From Lunularia cruciata (Eukaryota > Streptophyta > Marchantiopsida > Lunulariales > Lunulariaceae): a DNA stretch of 64,000 bases. The notes below the pieces were generated by a model. It saw only the letters and a program-made list of their open reading frames with translations. It was not told the origin of the DNA and searched no databases. The stretch spans positions 38,507,001-38,571,000 of the forward strand of contig OX419755.1 in NCBI GenBank assembly GCA_948567375.1. The letters are read 5' to 3'. A program made the translations under genes and the position numbers. Positions 1 through 12,300 of the stretch are shown here, piece after piece (the stretch's first letter is position 1; each line of letters starts with the position of its first letter).

Positions 1-3000
1 ACACTCTTTAAGTTTTGTGTCTTAAGGAGATCTATATACCTTAAATGGAGAGTTGTCACCACATCCATTTCCACTCCCCTAGATTTCATATGTACGTTAG
101 CCCTTTATATCAAGGTCCTTCCAAATAGACCATGAGAATTAACCTGTTACTCATGACTGCATTCTCTTAATATCATTCAATTCTATTTCTTTTTGATTTA
201 CCTATACCATACAAGGATTTCTATGCGCTTATGCTCCTTGGTAGACTATATGCTCTTTATATATTATTATTATTTATTTTTGTAATATGAATATAGTTTT
301 AATATTTCCTCCAGGTTTACATTAGTTTGTTATGCCTGCATCTGAGGTTACAAGATGTTTACTACTCTATTGGAGCATCATTGGACCCAATCTAGATTAG
401 CTGGTTATCCAAGTACATGACTCAAAGCCCTTCAATACCATTAGTTGATACTTTATTTTATGTTTTTTACTTTGCAAGAAATATACAACTTTTTTATTTT
501 TATAGCATAGAGTAATTTTTATTATATGGCCATAATACTACCATAAAAGATTTCATCTAACTTAGATTAATGAAGGAGATCTTCTAGATGGTCTTTTGTT
601 TACCATGGCTCACTTTACTATAACTTTGAGAGAGTTAGAACTATCTTTGCCGTTATGTTTCTTCCATTCACTCTTAAATAACATCTAAAATTTCAGTCAT
701 TTGGATAATATACTACAAGCCTTGTCTATATTTATAATTTGCCTTTGAAGTCTGAGTTTACATGCCCAAACCTACAGATACCTAACTTAGAGTTTACAAG
801 TGATCTCGTTCCTTTGGACTGTCCCTCAAAGTTTCAATGTATAGTAAGAGGTTTGAGGGTTTTATACTTCCTGTACGTCCAGATAATTCTTATAGCTCTT
901 CCATCTTAGACACCATAGTTCTAGGCACCCGTCATGTTTCTTTCCTCTCTTTGTTTGGAGAATATATTTCCTCTCTTATTAGAGAATACGCAAGCGATAT
1001 TCTATATTTTAATGAGATATTTTGTACTTACACTCCCTTATATGACCTCTTACCACATCTACGCATATTCATGTTATTGTATGTTACATCTTCTTTAGTT
1101 TATAAATTTTAAGTATGCTACTACAACCATCAAATAAGAAACATAATCTATGGATAATTCTTCCTTTAGTTTTAATAGTTTTAGGAAGATGCGGTCTTAT
1201 ACAACAAGAAGTCACAGTCTCATTAGTTCCTTTAGGCACATGTGCCTTAGTTGCTCTACTATTAGTTGATGTGCTCTTATTACATTCTCCTTGCCTGATT
1301 TCGACAATAAACTCAAAATGTATTTTTTTAATCATATTTTTGGTTTGCTCATGATCATCTTGCCTATCTTAGGTTATATAACACGTCTTATATTCATAAA
1401 CATCTTATCATAAACATCTTTACATTGAGATGTACTTTTAATTGCTGTATGTACTCTCACACCCTTGATAACATCCCGATAATATGTTTGGACTTGATAG
1501 AGCTAGATATATTTGAAGGAAGTGGTTTTGAAGTTTAACTCCATACTTCTCCAATCATTTCAATTTTTTTTTCTCGTTTATATCATTAAAATATTTCCTT
1601 GATTACAATACTCCCTTTATGTAGATTTACTACATCAATCGTTCTTAGGTTTACTAAACCATTGTGCGTATATATCTCCGAATAATATCCTTTAGGTGCA
1701 AACTCCACCAAGGTGAATGACGCTACTAGAAATACTTTGGTATAGATTATGTGGTTACCTAGGAAAATATTATGATTTCACCATTGCAGGACACATCATG
1801 ATTTATGTGGTAGTTACCAAACCTCTATAATTAGAGTATTTTTTCACATGTTGGCAAGGATAAAGGCAACCTTTTGTCACCGAGTACAAAGAGGAATACT
1901 ATCTACCATGACTAGCTTTATGTATCTTTGTTTCTCTAGAATTGGAGACTTTTCTGCATTTTCACTTTGCCTTTGATAATCTTATTTTGGAAACATCACA
2001 AAATTATTTGCAAGAGAGAGGGGTTATGGTAGTATTACTGCCACACCTCATTTCCTTTTCATGACCCTATAGTTAGCCTTATAAAAACGTGCAATCTTTA
2101 GAACGCTCCTAAACATTAGGATTATAAAGGCATGCAACGTAGATCAAAAACTCTCTTCACATCAAGACCACTTCCCGCACTTCTACAAGATTCATCCTAA
2201 GAGAACCTTTGCCTCTATTATACTGCACTAGACCTTCTAGGAACTAAATCTAAATATACTGTAGGGGGCCATACTGTACAGCACTAGACCTTCAAGTGAT
2301 TAATAGGTTTGCTTTGACAATAGAGATTAACTCTATTGGCTTAGGGCTTTGCCATAAAGGAAAAAGGCCCTTTTCCGTTGGGATATATGTTCTTTCTTAT
2401 TTTGTACACTTTTTGTGCTTTGTATTCCTTCCTAATTTCCTTTGAGGTATGATATCCCATCTATCCACAAGTGAGAAGTAATGTTGGAAATGATTGAGCT
2501 TTTGAGCTCGTCTCAAGCAATAAACTGTGCCAATCACCCTAAAGCTAAAGCTGAAGCTAAAGGTGAGGGGGACGCCTTACCCGAAATAGACGCTTGAACA
2601 GTGTACAGGAAGGAGTAGTTTTCTCCCTTGATGTTTAAGTTCAAAGTAGGCCACTAATTGGTGAAACCAACCTCCCTTCTGCCACTACTACAGTTATAAA
2701 TGGACCATGCACGTAAAGCTACCATAGCTTATTTAGTGAATATAGTGAGCATTTTATTTAGAGGATGAAAACTGTCGAGTACTGACAGGACGTGATGTGG
2801 AGGAGCATATGGGGCGATAAGAGGGGAGAAACATTCGTTTGGTTACTACATATAGAGTACTGTAAAGGGTTCGAAGATCAACATCAAAAGACAGAGTAAT
2901 ACAACCCCCTGGCAGTACCTCCGAAAGACGAATCTGACCAAGATTTGCAACAGCTCCACCGTCCAAGTTTCGCTTTCCGTATACGGTACATGAGCGAGCC

Positions 3001-3330
3001 AAGCTGTGGCTATATGTGTGTCAAGCTCACGATCATTGAGTATAACATGTACTACTTGCTGGACAGTGTATCTTGTGCTTAGTTCTAGTGTTACTCCTGT
3101 TTTAAGGACAGTCTTTCTAGTTGTCCGGTACCCGTCATGGGGAAAGTGTCGACTACTGCCTCAGACGGGAGTTGGACTGAGGAACTGAGAACACCAATGA
3201 CGATTTGAAAGGAAAAATGATAACATAGACATCCCAGATTTTGGACTTAACCCTTTATTCATGGATTACAAAAGACCATGCGTTTGGATTCCCAGTCGTT
3301 TGGACTTCAAGCAATTTGGTCTTAACACAC
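1..3330. other. No recognisable gene; AT-rich intergenic DNA
   Basis: I see no convincing coding region here. Open frames are short and lack recognisable domains. The first ~2.5 kb is AT-rich with many homopolymer runs, which would fit an old decayed transposon, but I could not identify a family. The remainder is of more balanced composition. Confidence 0.5.
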
Positions 3331-3365
3331 GCACACGCAGTTGTGATGGGAACAACTGCGTGTGC
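3331..3365. repeat. Perfect 14-bp inverted repeat (hairpin)
   Basis: The arm GCACACGCAGTTGT (3331-3344) is followed by a 7-nt loop and its exact reverse complement (3352-3365). It lies outside any gene I can support. It may be the core of a small inverted-repeat element or a transcribed hairpin. Confidence 0.75.
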
Positions 3366-3949
3366 TGGGAACAAGTCGTTTGCAAAATCCGGTAACTTTA
3401 TTTCCCGGTACTTAAACATAAGTTTGAAGGGAAGAATCCTCTACGAATCCTCAAAGGGTCCTGTTGTGTATAGGTAGGTCAAGGAGGAAAACTAGAACTA
3501 AGGCAGCGAAATTAGCAGCAATACCTGCGGTGAGGTGTATCAGGAGATGAGATGTCAAATCGGTCAAAGATATTCACTTTCTGATTCTTCCCGAGAATTC
3601 TCACTTCTCTTGTTCATCTTGCTTGACCTGCTTTCCGTCCTTTTCTCACAGGACGACCCCTCTGTATTTTTATAAATTTACTTCATAGTCCAATAGTACC
3701 AAGTGCATGTTCCAAACTACTGCCTGCAACTCGAATGCGAAAAATGAAATGACAGAAAAGAACGGAGAAGGGAACGAGGAGAAGAGGAGTCATGCCCCAT
3801 GTGCTGCGGTGACACAGTTTCTCCGAACTCAGAGAAAATGAATTTTACTACTTACATTGCATTACGTGAGGATGAATTAGAATTGTCAACAAATTTGATG
3901 GACTAAAGGACAGAACTCCACAACAAGAGCACCACACCATACAAGTCGG

Positions 3950-3997
3950 AAGGGAAAGCAGAGGAAAGTCTGAAGGGAAAGCAGAGGAAAGCTAGTC
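3950..3997. repeat. Short tandem duplication (about 24-bp unit)
   Basis: Two adjacent copies of a unit containing GAAGGGAAAGCAGAGGAAAG lie just upstream of the GC-richer region that I take as the SPL promoter. Confidence 0.6.
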
Positions 3998-3999
3998 GG

Positions 4000-6348
4000 G
4001 TCAGGTCAGGTCAGCTTTATCTCCCCCTCCCCTGCAACAAACAACACGACCGTACCCGTTGCTCACAGTGTCGTTCGCTCACTCACCTGCAGGTGTGACG
4101 AAGGGCATCGGCGTCATATATTTCATCATGCTCTCTTACGGGACACGATATCCTTACTGGGAGAATAGAGAGATCCCGTAGCCACACTCGGTACGTCGGG
4201 TTGGCATGAGCCCTAGTGTCGAGTGAGCTGTTGGCGGCAGGGAGGAGTGCCGCTATATTGGCTGGAGGGAGACGAGAAGAAGTCTATCCTCTACAGTAAG
4301 CAGCCAACAAACAAACAAACAAAGAATTGATGGGACGGATGGCCCCTTAGACTGCCGGTCACAAAGGAGGCCGTATCGCCCTGCACGGCTTCTCTGCATG
4401 CCAGCTCAGCTCCGCTCCGCGCCTCACCTGATGTATGGGACTGGAGATAGACGGTATATGTTCTATCGTCTACCGCCAGATTGTGTGTGGCCAGGCCTGC
4501 TGTTCTTCTTTTCGCCCGTCTCTAGCCCTTTGGCCTCTGTGTACTCAATTTTCGTTTTCTGGCGGCGGACTTTGCTCGCAACTCTCCACTTTCTTTTAGC
4601 TTATTCTTCGCGAAACTCTCGACTCGACGACGAATGGGAGGAGGAGCCCCAGGGTACAGCCAAAGGATCGACTAAGGGAGGATGTTCTTCGTCGTTGTTC
4701 CTAGCAAGTGGTTGTCGTAGTACTAGCAGCAAGAGGAACTAATAGTGATGATGCGGACGGTAGTAGTAGTAGTAGTGGAAGAATTGGAAGAAGAAGCGTA
4801 GTATAGAGCGGGTAAGAACAGGGGATTCCTTTTCTTCTGCACTGCCCGTACTTGCTCTGTTGAATTCGTTCGTTCGTCCGGTAGGTTGGCTGGCTTTCTT
4901 TCTTTCGGCGATCTGTCGTCCAGAGCAAGAGAGTTTCTTGCTTCTCGCGCGAGGTACGATTGATTGCCCGTAGTAACTGGATTGGCCCAGCGGGGCATGC
5001 AACCCTAACCCGTACCAGGTATTGCGACTGATTTCGTCTAGCCACACTATCTGTGCAAGTGGAGGATGCCTGGTACGGTGGCTGTTGCCAAGTTACGAGG
5101 GGTTTGACTAGAAAGTGGAGGAGTGGTTGCTTGAGTTCAGATCTGAACGGTGTTTGTAGATTCAGGACATCTTTCATTCAAGTTTGTTGAACGACAGGGA
5201 CTCGGATGGTTGACGGCAATAGGCGACAGGCAAGAGGAAGAGTTTCGAAGGTGATAGACAGGAAGTTAATACGCTATGAGGAGTTCGTGCAGACTTGCGA
5301 AGATGTCATGGCAAGGATGTGACTACCGAACTGGGAAGGAAGAGCAGACTGAGTAGTAGGTCGGGAGCAACTTAATTCGTTCCCGACGTTCAACCAGAGT
5401 CATCTTAGACAAGAATTGCTTCTACACGAACGCTTACCTCCTTATGTTGTACCAAGAAGGATTGTGGCTGTAAATGTACATTTTCCATCAAGCAGTTCGA
5501 ACAGTGTCAAGTTAACTACTGGGATACCAAAATGAGGTAGTCACTGGGAGGTCCTCGTTGTCTGTCAAAGATGAGAAGATATTCCTTCTTGTTGAGCAGG
5601 AAAGTAGTTCTTCATGAGCACAGAGAGGAGCCCGAAGAATACGCAGCTTCTCTAGAATTGACGGCTTTTTTCATGCCGAAGGACAATAGGCTATATACCT
5701 TGTGGCATGCCTTAACATCGACGTTCTTTGAAGCTGCTCCGCTCGATTCTCTGTGGTAGTTTCCACCATATCTACATTACGGCCGACTTTGAGGTCGTTC
5801 TTGCCATTCGTCTTTTGCGGGGTATTGTAAGAAGGAGTTCCGCGGCACATACTGGTTAGCACCTGAAACTGCACCTGGGAGAGTCGTACAAGGAGGTGTG
5901 GACGTTACTTGGTTTCTGGAGTCTAGATTGTGTTCGGGTGGAGGTTATTTTTTGGCCAGGTTGAGCGGAAGAGTTCAAGTAGGAGAAACATCAACATCAA
6001 AGGCGGTTGCAGCGAGTTAATATTATATGTTGAAGTAGGCTAGCCCCAGAATTCGGAGATAACAATTATCGACGGCAGTTGAGGTTGTTTCTACAGGGAA
6101 AGTGGCATCTGCTGAATTAGCGATCTGGGGAATATCGCACCTGATGCCTTAGGTTCCTTCCGGAATTGACTCATACTTCCAGTTTTGGACAGGATCTTGT
6201 CTGCTGTGGAAAAGGCATCGTTTTAAAGCCTGCCATCAGAACTCAAGGTCAACTGATTCCTAATATGCTCTTTACTTCGGGGGAATACTTTAGCAACTCC
6301 TGCCAGGTCTTTTATTTGTGGCGTCTCTAGGCTTCTGAAAGGCACGAC
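4000..6348 (+). promoter_or_regulatory. Probable promoter and long 5' leader of the SPL gene
   Basis: Composition changes near 4 kb to GC-richer sequence, which runs up to the SPL start. It contains a perfect 12-bp palindrome CACCTGCAGGTG at 4084-4095, an (AGT)n stretch near 4760, and several short upstream open frames such as 5571-5759. A TAG at 6328-6330 is in frame with and just upstream of the ATG at 6349, so the coding region does not extend further 5' in this exon. The transcription start is not visible. Leader length and any 5' UTR intron are inferences. Confidence 0.4.
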
Positions 6349-9300
6349 ATGGACAGCGATGGTGGTTCACAAGTTGCTCTGGACAGCTTTACCAGGACTA
6401 GTCCTCCATTTTCTGCGCATCAGTTTTTTCCAGGTGCAAGGGGAACTCGCGACAGTATGAATGGTGGGAGACAAGCTTCGTTTTCGTCCCGTCTCTGTTT
6501 AGATTCCTCTTGTGCCTCCCCGCACGCTTTAGGATCGCTCGAACATGCGCAGTACAACCACCAGTATCACGGAGGTAGGATGGAGTGGGACGTCAAATCG
6601 TGGGAATGGGATAGTGTTCTCTTCTTAGCACAGCCTACTGCTCAAGCTGCACAGGCGAGCGAGCGTCAGCGAACTTATCTTAACGAAGAGAACGGCAACA
6701 GAAGGAAGCACCAGCCTGCAGCTCCCTCTGGGGCTGTTATGAGGTTAGACACGTCAACAAGCCCTGACCCAAACGGTTCTAGTGATCATGAGGACCCTTA
6801 TACGTCAGAACGAAGGAGAAAGCATCGCCTTGGGTACCAAGATATTGGATACACACACTCCGAGAAAGCGCAGCCTTTCTTAAGGGATGGGTCTTCTCCC
6901 GAAGACGAGGCAGAAGAGGCTCTAAGCTTAAAATTGGGGGGGCGTTCTTATGCATATTCAGATGATGCAGGTAATGGTTCCCGTCATGCGAAGCGTTACC
7001 GATCGTCGTCTCCTGGCCCTCAATTTCCCATGTGTCAAGTTGATGATTGCAAGGCTGATCTTAGCCATGCAAAGGATTATCACAGGCGGCACAAAGTATG
7101 TGAGATGCACGCCAAAGCGGGAAAGGCGTTGGTATCTCGCCTTATGCAGCGATTCTGTCAGCAGTGCAGCAGGTTGTTTCACTTTACTCCAGCCGTGCTC
7201 TTCGCTTTGACTTCCACTTTCAATTCTCGAGGTTGTTAGCATTATGCATTTCGTTAAGTAGAATAGTGTGTTGTTTTCAAAGTGAAGCTACAAGGAGTCC
7301 ACGGCTGTGCTGCTCGTCAGCAGTATTTGACATGCTTCAGGAGGTTCTATGCAGGGCGAGTTACTGGTAGTTACCTTTGTATTTTGAGAAGTGACACGTG
7401 ATTTTTGCCCGCAGATTTCACCCCCTCGCAGAGTTTGATGAAGGCAAGCGGAGTTGTAGGAGGAGACTGGCAGGTCACAATAGGCGGAGAAGGAAAAATC
7501 AACCTGATCCAGCTGTGGCCAGAGGGTACGGGAATGGCGAGGAAAATGGGACAGGGAAGGTTGCCGGGCTTGTAGGCGTCCTGAACATTCTTACTCAATT
7601 ACAAGGCAAGCAGCATCTTTTGTTCTGGTTTGAGTTATGAGTCGCCTTAGAGTGTTTGCAAAGAAATCTTGTTGTTGTCTCAAGCTCGTGATGCCGCAAT
7701 AGACTTGTGAACAGGTCTTTAGGATTCCTGCAAGTTGCCACTTGCTTCGTAGTTTTAGAATGAGTTCTCCGAATGGCCTAGGTCCTCTTTACCGGATCCG
7801 CCATGTGGTGGTCCTTAATGGCGTTGCAATCTTGGAAATATTGTTTTCTTGCATACCGCCATTCCCTTTTCCAGTATGTGTAGTCTAGTAAATGCAATCT
7901 AGGTGTTTCTTCCCTCCTGCTGAATGAAATACAGATTATAGAATGGACAAGCTTCTGCTTCCATTTCTCAAATATAGAGTAGACGAAAGGCAATCTTGTG
8001 CCTCGGAGGTTAGATTGCCAATGCGAAACTCAATCTCTCGTTATCGTATATAACGATCTCTCTGGTTTCTGTTTGTACAGCGGTGAACAGTTCCTTTGGA
8101 GCACTCACTGGAGATCGTGAGGACTTAGTCCAGTACCTGAAAAAAGGTGTATCACAAGGTGGACTTGACAACGCAGCTTTGGCGAATCTCTTTAAAGTCA
8201 ACGGTTTCTCTGCTGAGAATGTGAGGCCTGATTTGAAGCCACAATCAAGCATCAATGATTCTACTCATCATGGGTCCGGAGACTCCGCAGAAGCTTTGCT
8301 GTCTGCATTAACTGCTCCCACGACAACGGATGCTCTCTCTTTGCTTTTGCAAACTAGCATCAGGGATCAATTAGCTTCAGCATTACTAAAAGCTGCAGAA
8401 GCACCTCATATAGGCAACGGCAATGGTTCATTACCTTTGACCCCTGTCGGTACGAGGATCCCGGGAAAAGACGTCGATCATGCGGTTGCTTGCACCCCGC
8501 TGTCCCTGTCATCTCCAATGACTGCTCTGCCACTCGGGACGCACCTGGCATCATCTTCTAGGTCTAGGTCTAACAGCATCCTTCAACAGGTTATTCTGGA
8601 GAACCCTGTTCACCGTGGGGAACAAACAGACCTGCTACCAGGGCAAGTCTCGCCATCAGCTGTGGTGCAGAAGCTTTTCCCAATAACACACACCTCAGAG
8701 TACAGAGGTCATGGTCATGGGAAACTTGATGTGAATAGGGAGGATGACGGAGCAACCGAATCAACGTCAGACATGGAAGCGCAAGCTTCCATGATGACTT
8801 TCAATGAAGGGCAAGAATCCAGAAATCTTCAAGAAGTGGTTTCGCATCATTCTCGTCCATGTATTGATCTACAGCTGCCCCCTCCTCAAAATTTGAGTGA
8901 GAGTTCACCTTCCGGTTCAGACCAATCCCCATCCAGTTCGTCTCCAGATTGGCAGGTACATTTGTTTCCCTAGCGTGCTTTACGCTGATAACTCTGAGAG
9001 CGTAGAAGAGACTTCATTACCAGAGTCCATATGTTTTTAGTCAGAGATATAAGGAGAGGCAGAGATGGAAAGCTGACCACGTAGCATAATGCGAAACGCA
9101 AGTATGTGAGCATGAAACTGATGTTAGAAGACTGTCCACGGAAATATGCTTAGAGAAAGGACGAGCATAAGGATAGGTTTTATTGTTTTAGAATCTTTTT
9201 CTTCCTTTGAGTGCATTATGTGAACAAATTTGATTTCTCTACTTGGTAACTCGTTATTACTTCGTAAGCTAAACTTAGGAAGAATTTAGAAGTATAGGAA

Positions 9301-12300
9301 GGGTGATTAAGCATGGAATTTCCTACTTTCGAGTTTCAGGATCAACGGACGGGGCGAATATCCTTCAAATTGTTTGAGAAAGACCCGGGAGAGCTTCCTC
9401 AATCGCTTCGTAAACAGGTTAGTAGGCAGTGCTATACGAATTAAAAGAGGGTTAACAACTTTGAAATGTCTTACACCTTTCCCGTGATCAAAGCGCATCA
9501 TATAACTTGAATGTCAAAACCTGCCCGCAGATGAAGTCAAAATAATTTAGAATGGATCACGCTGGTTTGTGTGTTCTGTACGCTTTTGTGTAATTCAAGT
9601 AGTTAGCCGCTGCTAGTCATTCGATTCTCTCCTAGTATCAAATACTTTTTGTGATTGTTGTGAGTTGATATGAGTCCAAAATTCTGTCGGACCTTCACAC
9701 TCGACGGTCACAGTCCAAAGTCTAACCTAGAGGGTGTTTTTGGGCTTAAATCAGGTGGTTGAAATATTTCCTACTAGTTAGTGCGCCTCAAAACCAGGTA
9801 GAATTGGCAACATCACAGGATCGATCATACCTTCCGCTACTACGAATAGTCAATGAGTTGTGAATGAAGTTTTTTGGGGTATTTAAGACCTAAGAGCCTC
9901 CTATTGTCCACGTCACTTCTGGTTAGTCTGTTTCTCGAATTCAAAGAGACTCCAAACACGGAGTCTAGTGTACCAATATTCGGAAGGTCGCGTAGGGAAT
10001 AAATTGTTACGTCAATCATACCTACCATTTTTCTCTCACCACCCTGAGGGGGGAAATAAAGTCCAGCATAACTACTTCGGTGTCCAATTAAAAGTGAGTT
10101 GAAGTGTCTTTATGCTCCTTGACCGCTCTTTACTTCCTTAGTCATTTCGACGTGTCAGAAATCTCATGTAGGTTTGTCTAAAACATTACTGCTGACGACT
10201 TCTATAGTGGAGTCGATGCAGTTGCTCGGAAGACTGGTGGAGTGCCAGGGGTGTCTTGTATTCCATGTCTCCGGGTTGAAGGCCTTTCGTAGATCGCTGT
10301 AGATTGCGTTAGGTAGACTTATTACTATTTTCTGAGAGACCACTTCTGCTCTCATTTCCCATATGTTCTGAGAGACATGTGTTTATAGCGCATGATGCGA
10401 CATAGAATATCAAGTCTTGCTTATTGGTCTTCGATTACATGTTGTGTACTATTTCGCTACATGCTTTGCTTAGCGCTTATCGATTATATGACGGATAATA
10501 TTTCTCTTCTGGTATTGATCAGGAAATATTTATATTATGTCCGTGCTTTGCCTTACATTCGATTTGTTAGATTCACTTCATCTCCTTTACGGATTGAATA
10601 CTCATCTCGATTTGCACATATCATGTCCCAGTATGGCTTCTGCTCTGATTTCAGTTCCCAGAATGGCTTCTGCTCTCATATACCTATATCATGCTTACAT
10701 TTCATTTGCACTTCATATGCACTTATTGAGTTCTGGATCCTCGGTTCTTCGAACGGCTTCTGCTTTCATGTCCTAAATATCATGTTTACATACGAGTTAT
10801 GACTTACATTTCATCTCATTCGCATGTACTTTTCACTCAGTTTTCCTTTTACCTTATTGCCATTCCATTTGCACTTCATTGCATTTAATGAGTTCTGGAT
10901 CTCCCGTTCCTGGAATGGCTTCTGCTCTCATATCCTCATATCATTGGCACTCATGAGTTTTCGAGCAGAAACTCGGTACGAGGGATAGTGACACTTGCTC
11001 ATCTACTCCGGCACTGCTTCAGGCACTGATGAAGTCGTATATGTTTTCGAGGAGGTTTACTATGGCCACCTTCTGCTTCCCTTTGCTGTTTAGTGTCTCA
11101 GGACTCAAGTGTCCATAGCGCATGTTGCAATATACGTTATATCCTGTCCTCTTTCGCTTTGCTCTGATTACCCTGTTACACTTCCTTATGTCTCTGCAGC
11201 AGCACCATCCACTGAGCTCTCGCCTTGTTCCACTCCTCCCTTACCCAGCTAATTCCCTCCCTATTATTTTTCCTTCGCAATTTGCCTGATTCATGGTTCG
11301 ACTTCCCGCGTCTACAGTGTTCCTGTCCGACTCCAGCCTACGTTTTAATTTTCATCGTTAACGCACTGCTTACTGGTGGTCAATTACATAACGTTTTATG
11401 TTTCTTGCATTTGTTTGCATAGCTGTTATCGATTTCAAGTTGTTTACTAGTCCTTTAGATATATGTTATTCTCAATTTGTTGCAATTATGCCTTTGCTTC
11501 AGGTTACATTCGATGCATTCTACTTTATGGATTTATCACTATTCTAGCATTGTGCATAAAGTACATCTTGGTTACCGATCATTTGCATTTCATGAGCTCT
11601 GGATCACCGTTCCCAGAATGGCTTCTGCTCTCATATACCTATATCATGTTTACATGTCATTTGCATTTCAAATACATTTGATGAGTTCTGGATCCCCGTT
11701 CGAAGAACGGCTTCTGCTCTCATGTCGTCATATCCAGTTCCTCGAACGCCTCTGCCCTCATTTCTCTATATCCAGTCCTCGAACGGCTTCTGCTCCCATC
11801 TCCTAATATCCAGTTCTCTCTGCTCTCATTTCCTCATATCCAGTCCTCTCACGCTTCGCTCCGACCCAGCTAAGACACCATCCAGTCCTCTCCCACTTCG
11901 CTCCACTCCACCCATTCTCAACTAATTCCTTGTATATTACTCTGAGCTCGATGTTTCTCTGTTTCATGGCCCCTACCCGATTCCTATTTCAGATGCTTAA
12001 TCGGTCGCGTCTTGCTTGTGGTTACACGAAGGATACTAGTTCTCTGCAGATGTTACCCATGAGATGTTTCAATTATGTGTTTACTTCAGCGTACCTTCGT
12101 ATTGTTAGTTTCACTTAATTTCCATTTCCTGAGTTGCTATTCATTTCGATTTGCACACGTTCATGCTTATATTTCATCTGCACGGCATATGTTCTTAGTG
12201 GGTTCTGGATCCCCCGTTCCTCGAACGGCTTCTGCTCTCATTTCTCACATGTTGTGAGAGACACCTTTGAGTCTGCGTACTCGACGAAATTTCCTGTGTC

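Noticed and set aside
1-1460. Possible copia-like remnant on the minus strand
   Set aside because: Composition suggested a decayed element, but I could not match any fragment to gag, protease, integrase or RT motifs.
4701-5177. 158-residue minus-strand protein upstream of the SPL gene
   Set aside because: Low-complexity Leu/Pro/Thr composition from (AGT)n and pyrimidine-rich DNA, overlapping frames of similar length, and no domain.
8083-8973. Separate 296-residue gene
   Set aside because: It is exon 3 of the SPL gene: phase, acceptor and donor fit, and the protein lacks a start Met (GTG at 8083).
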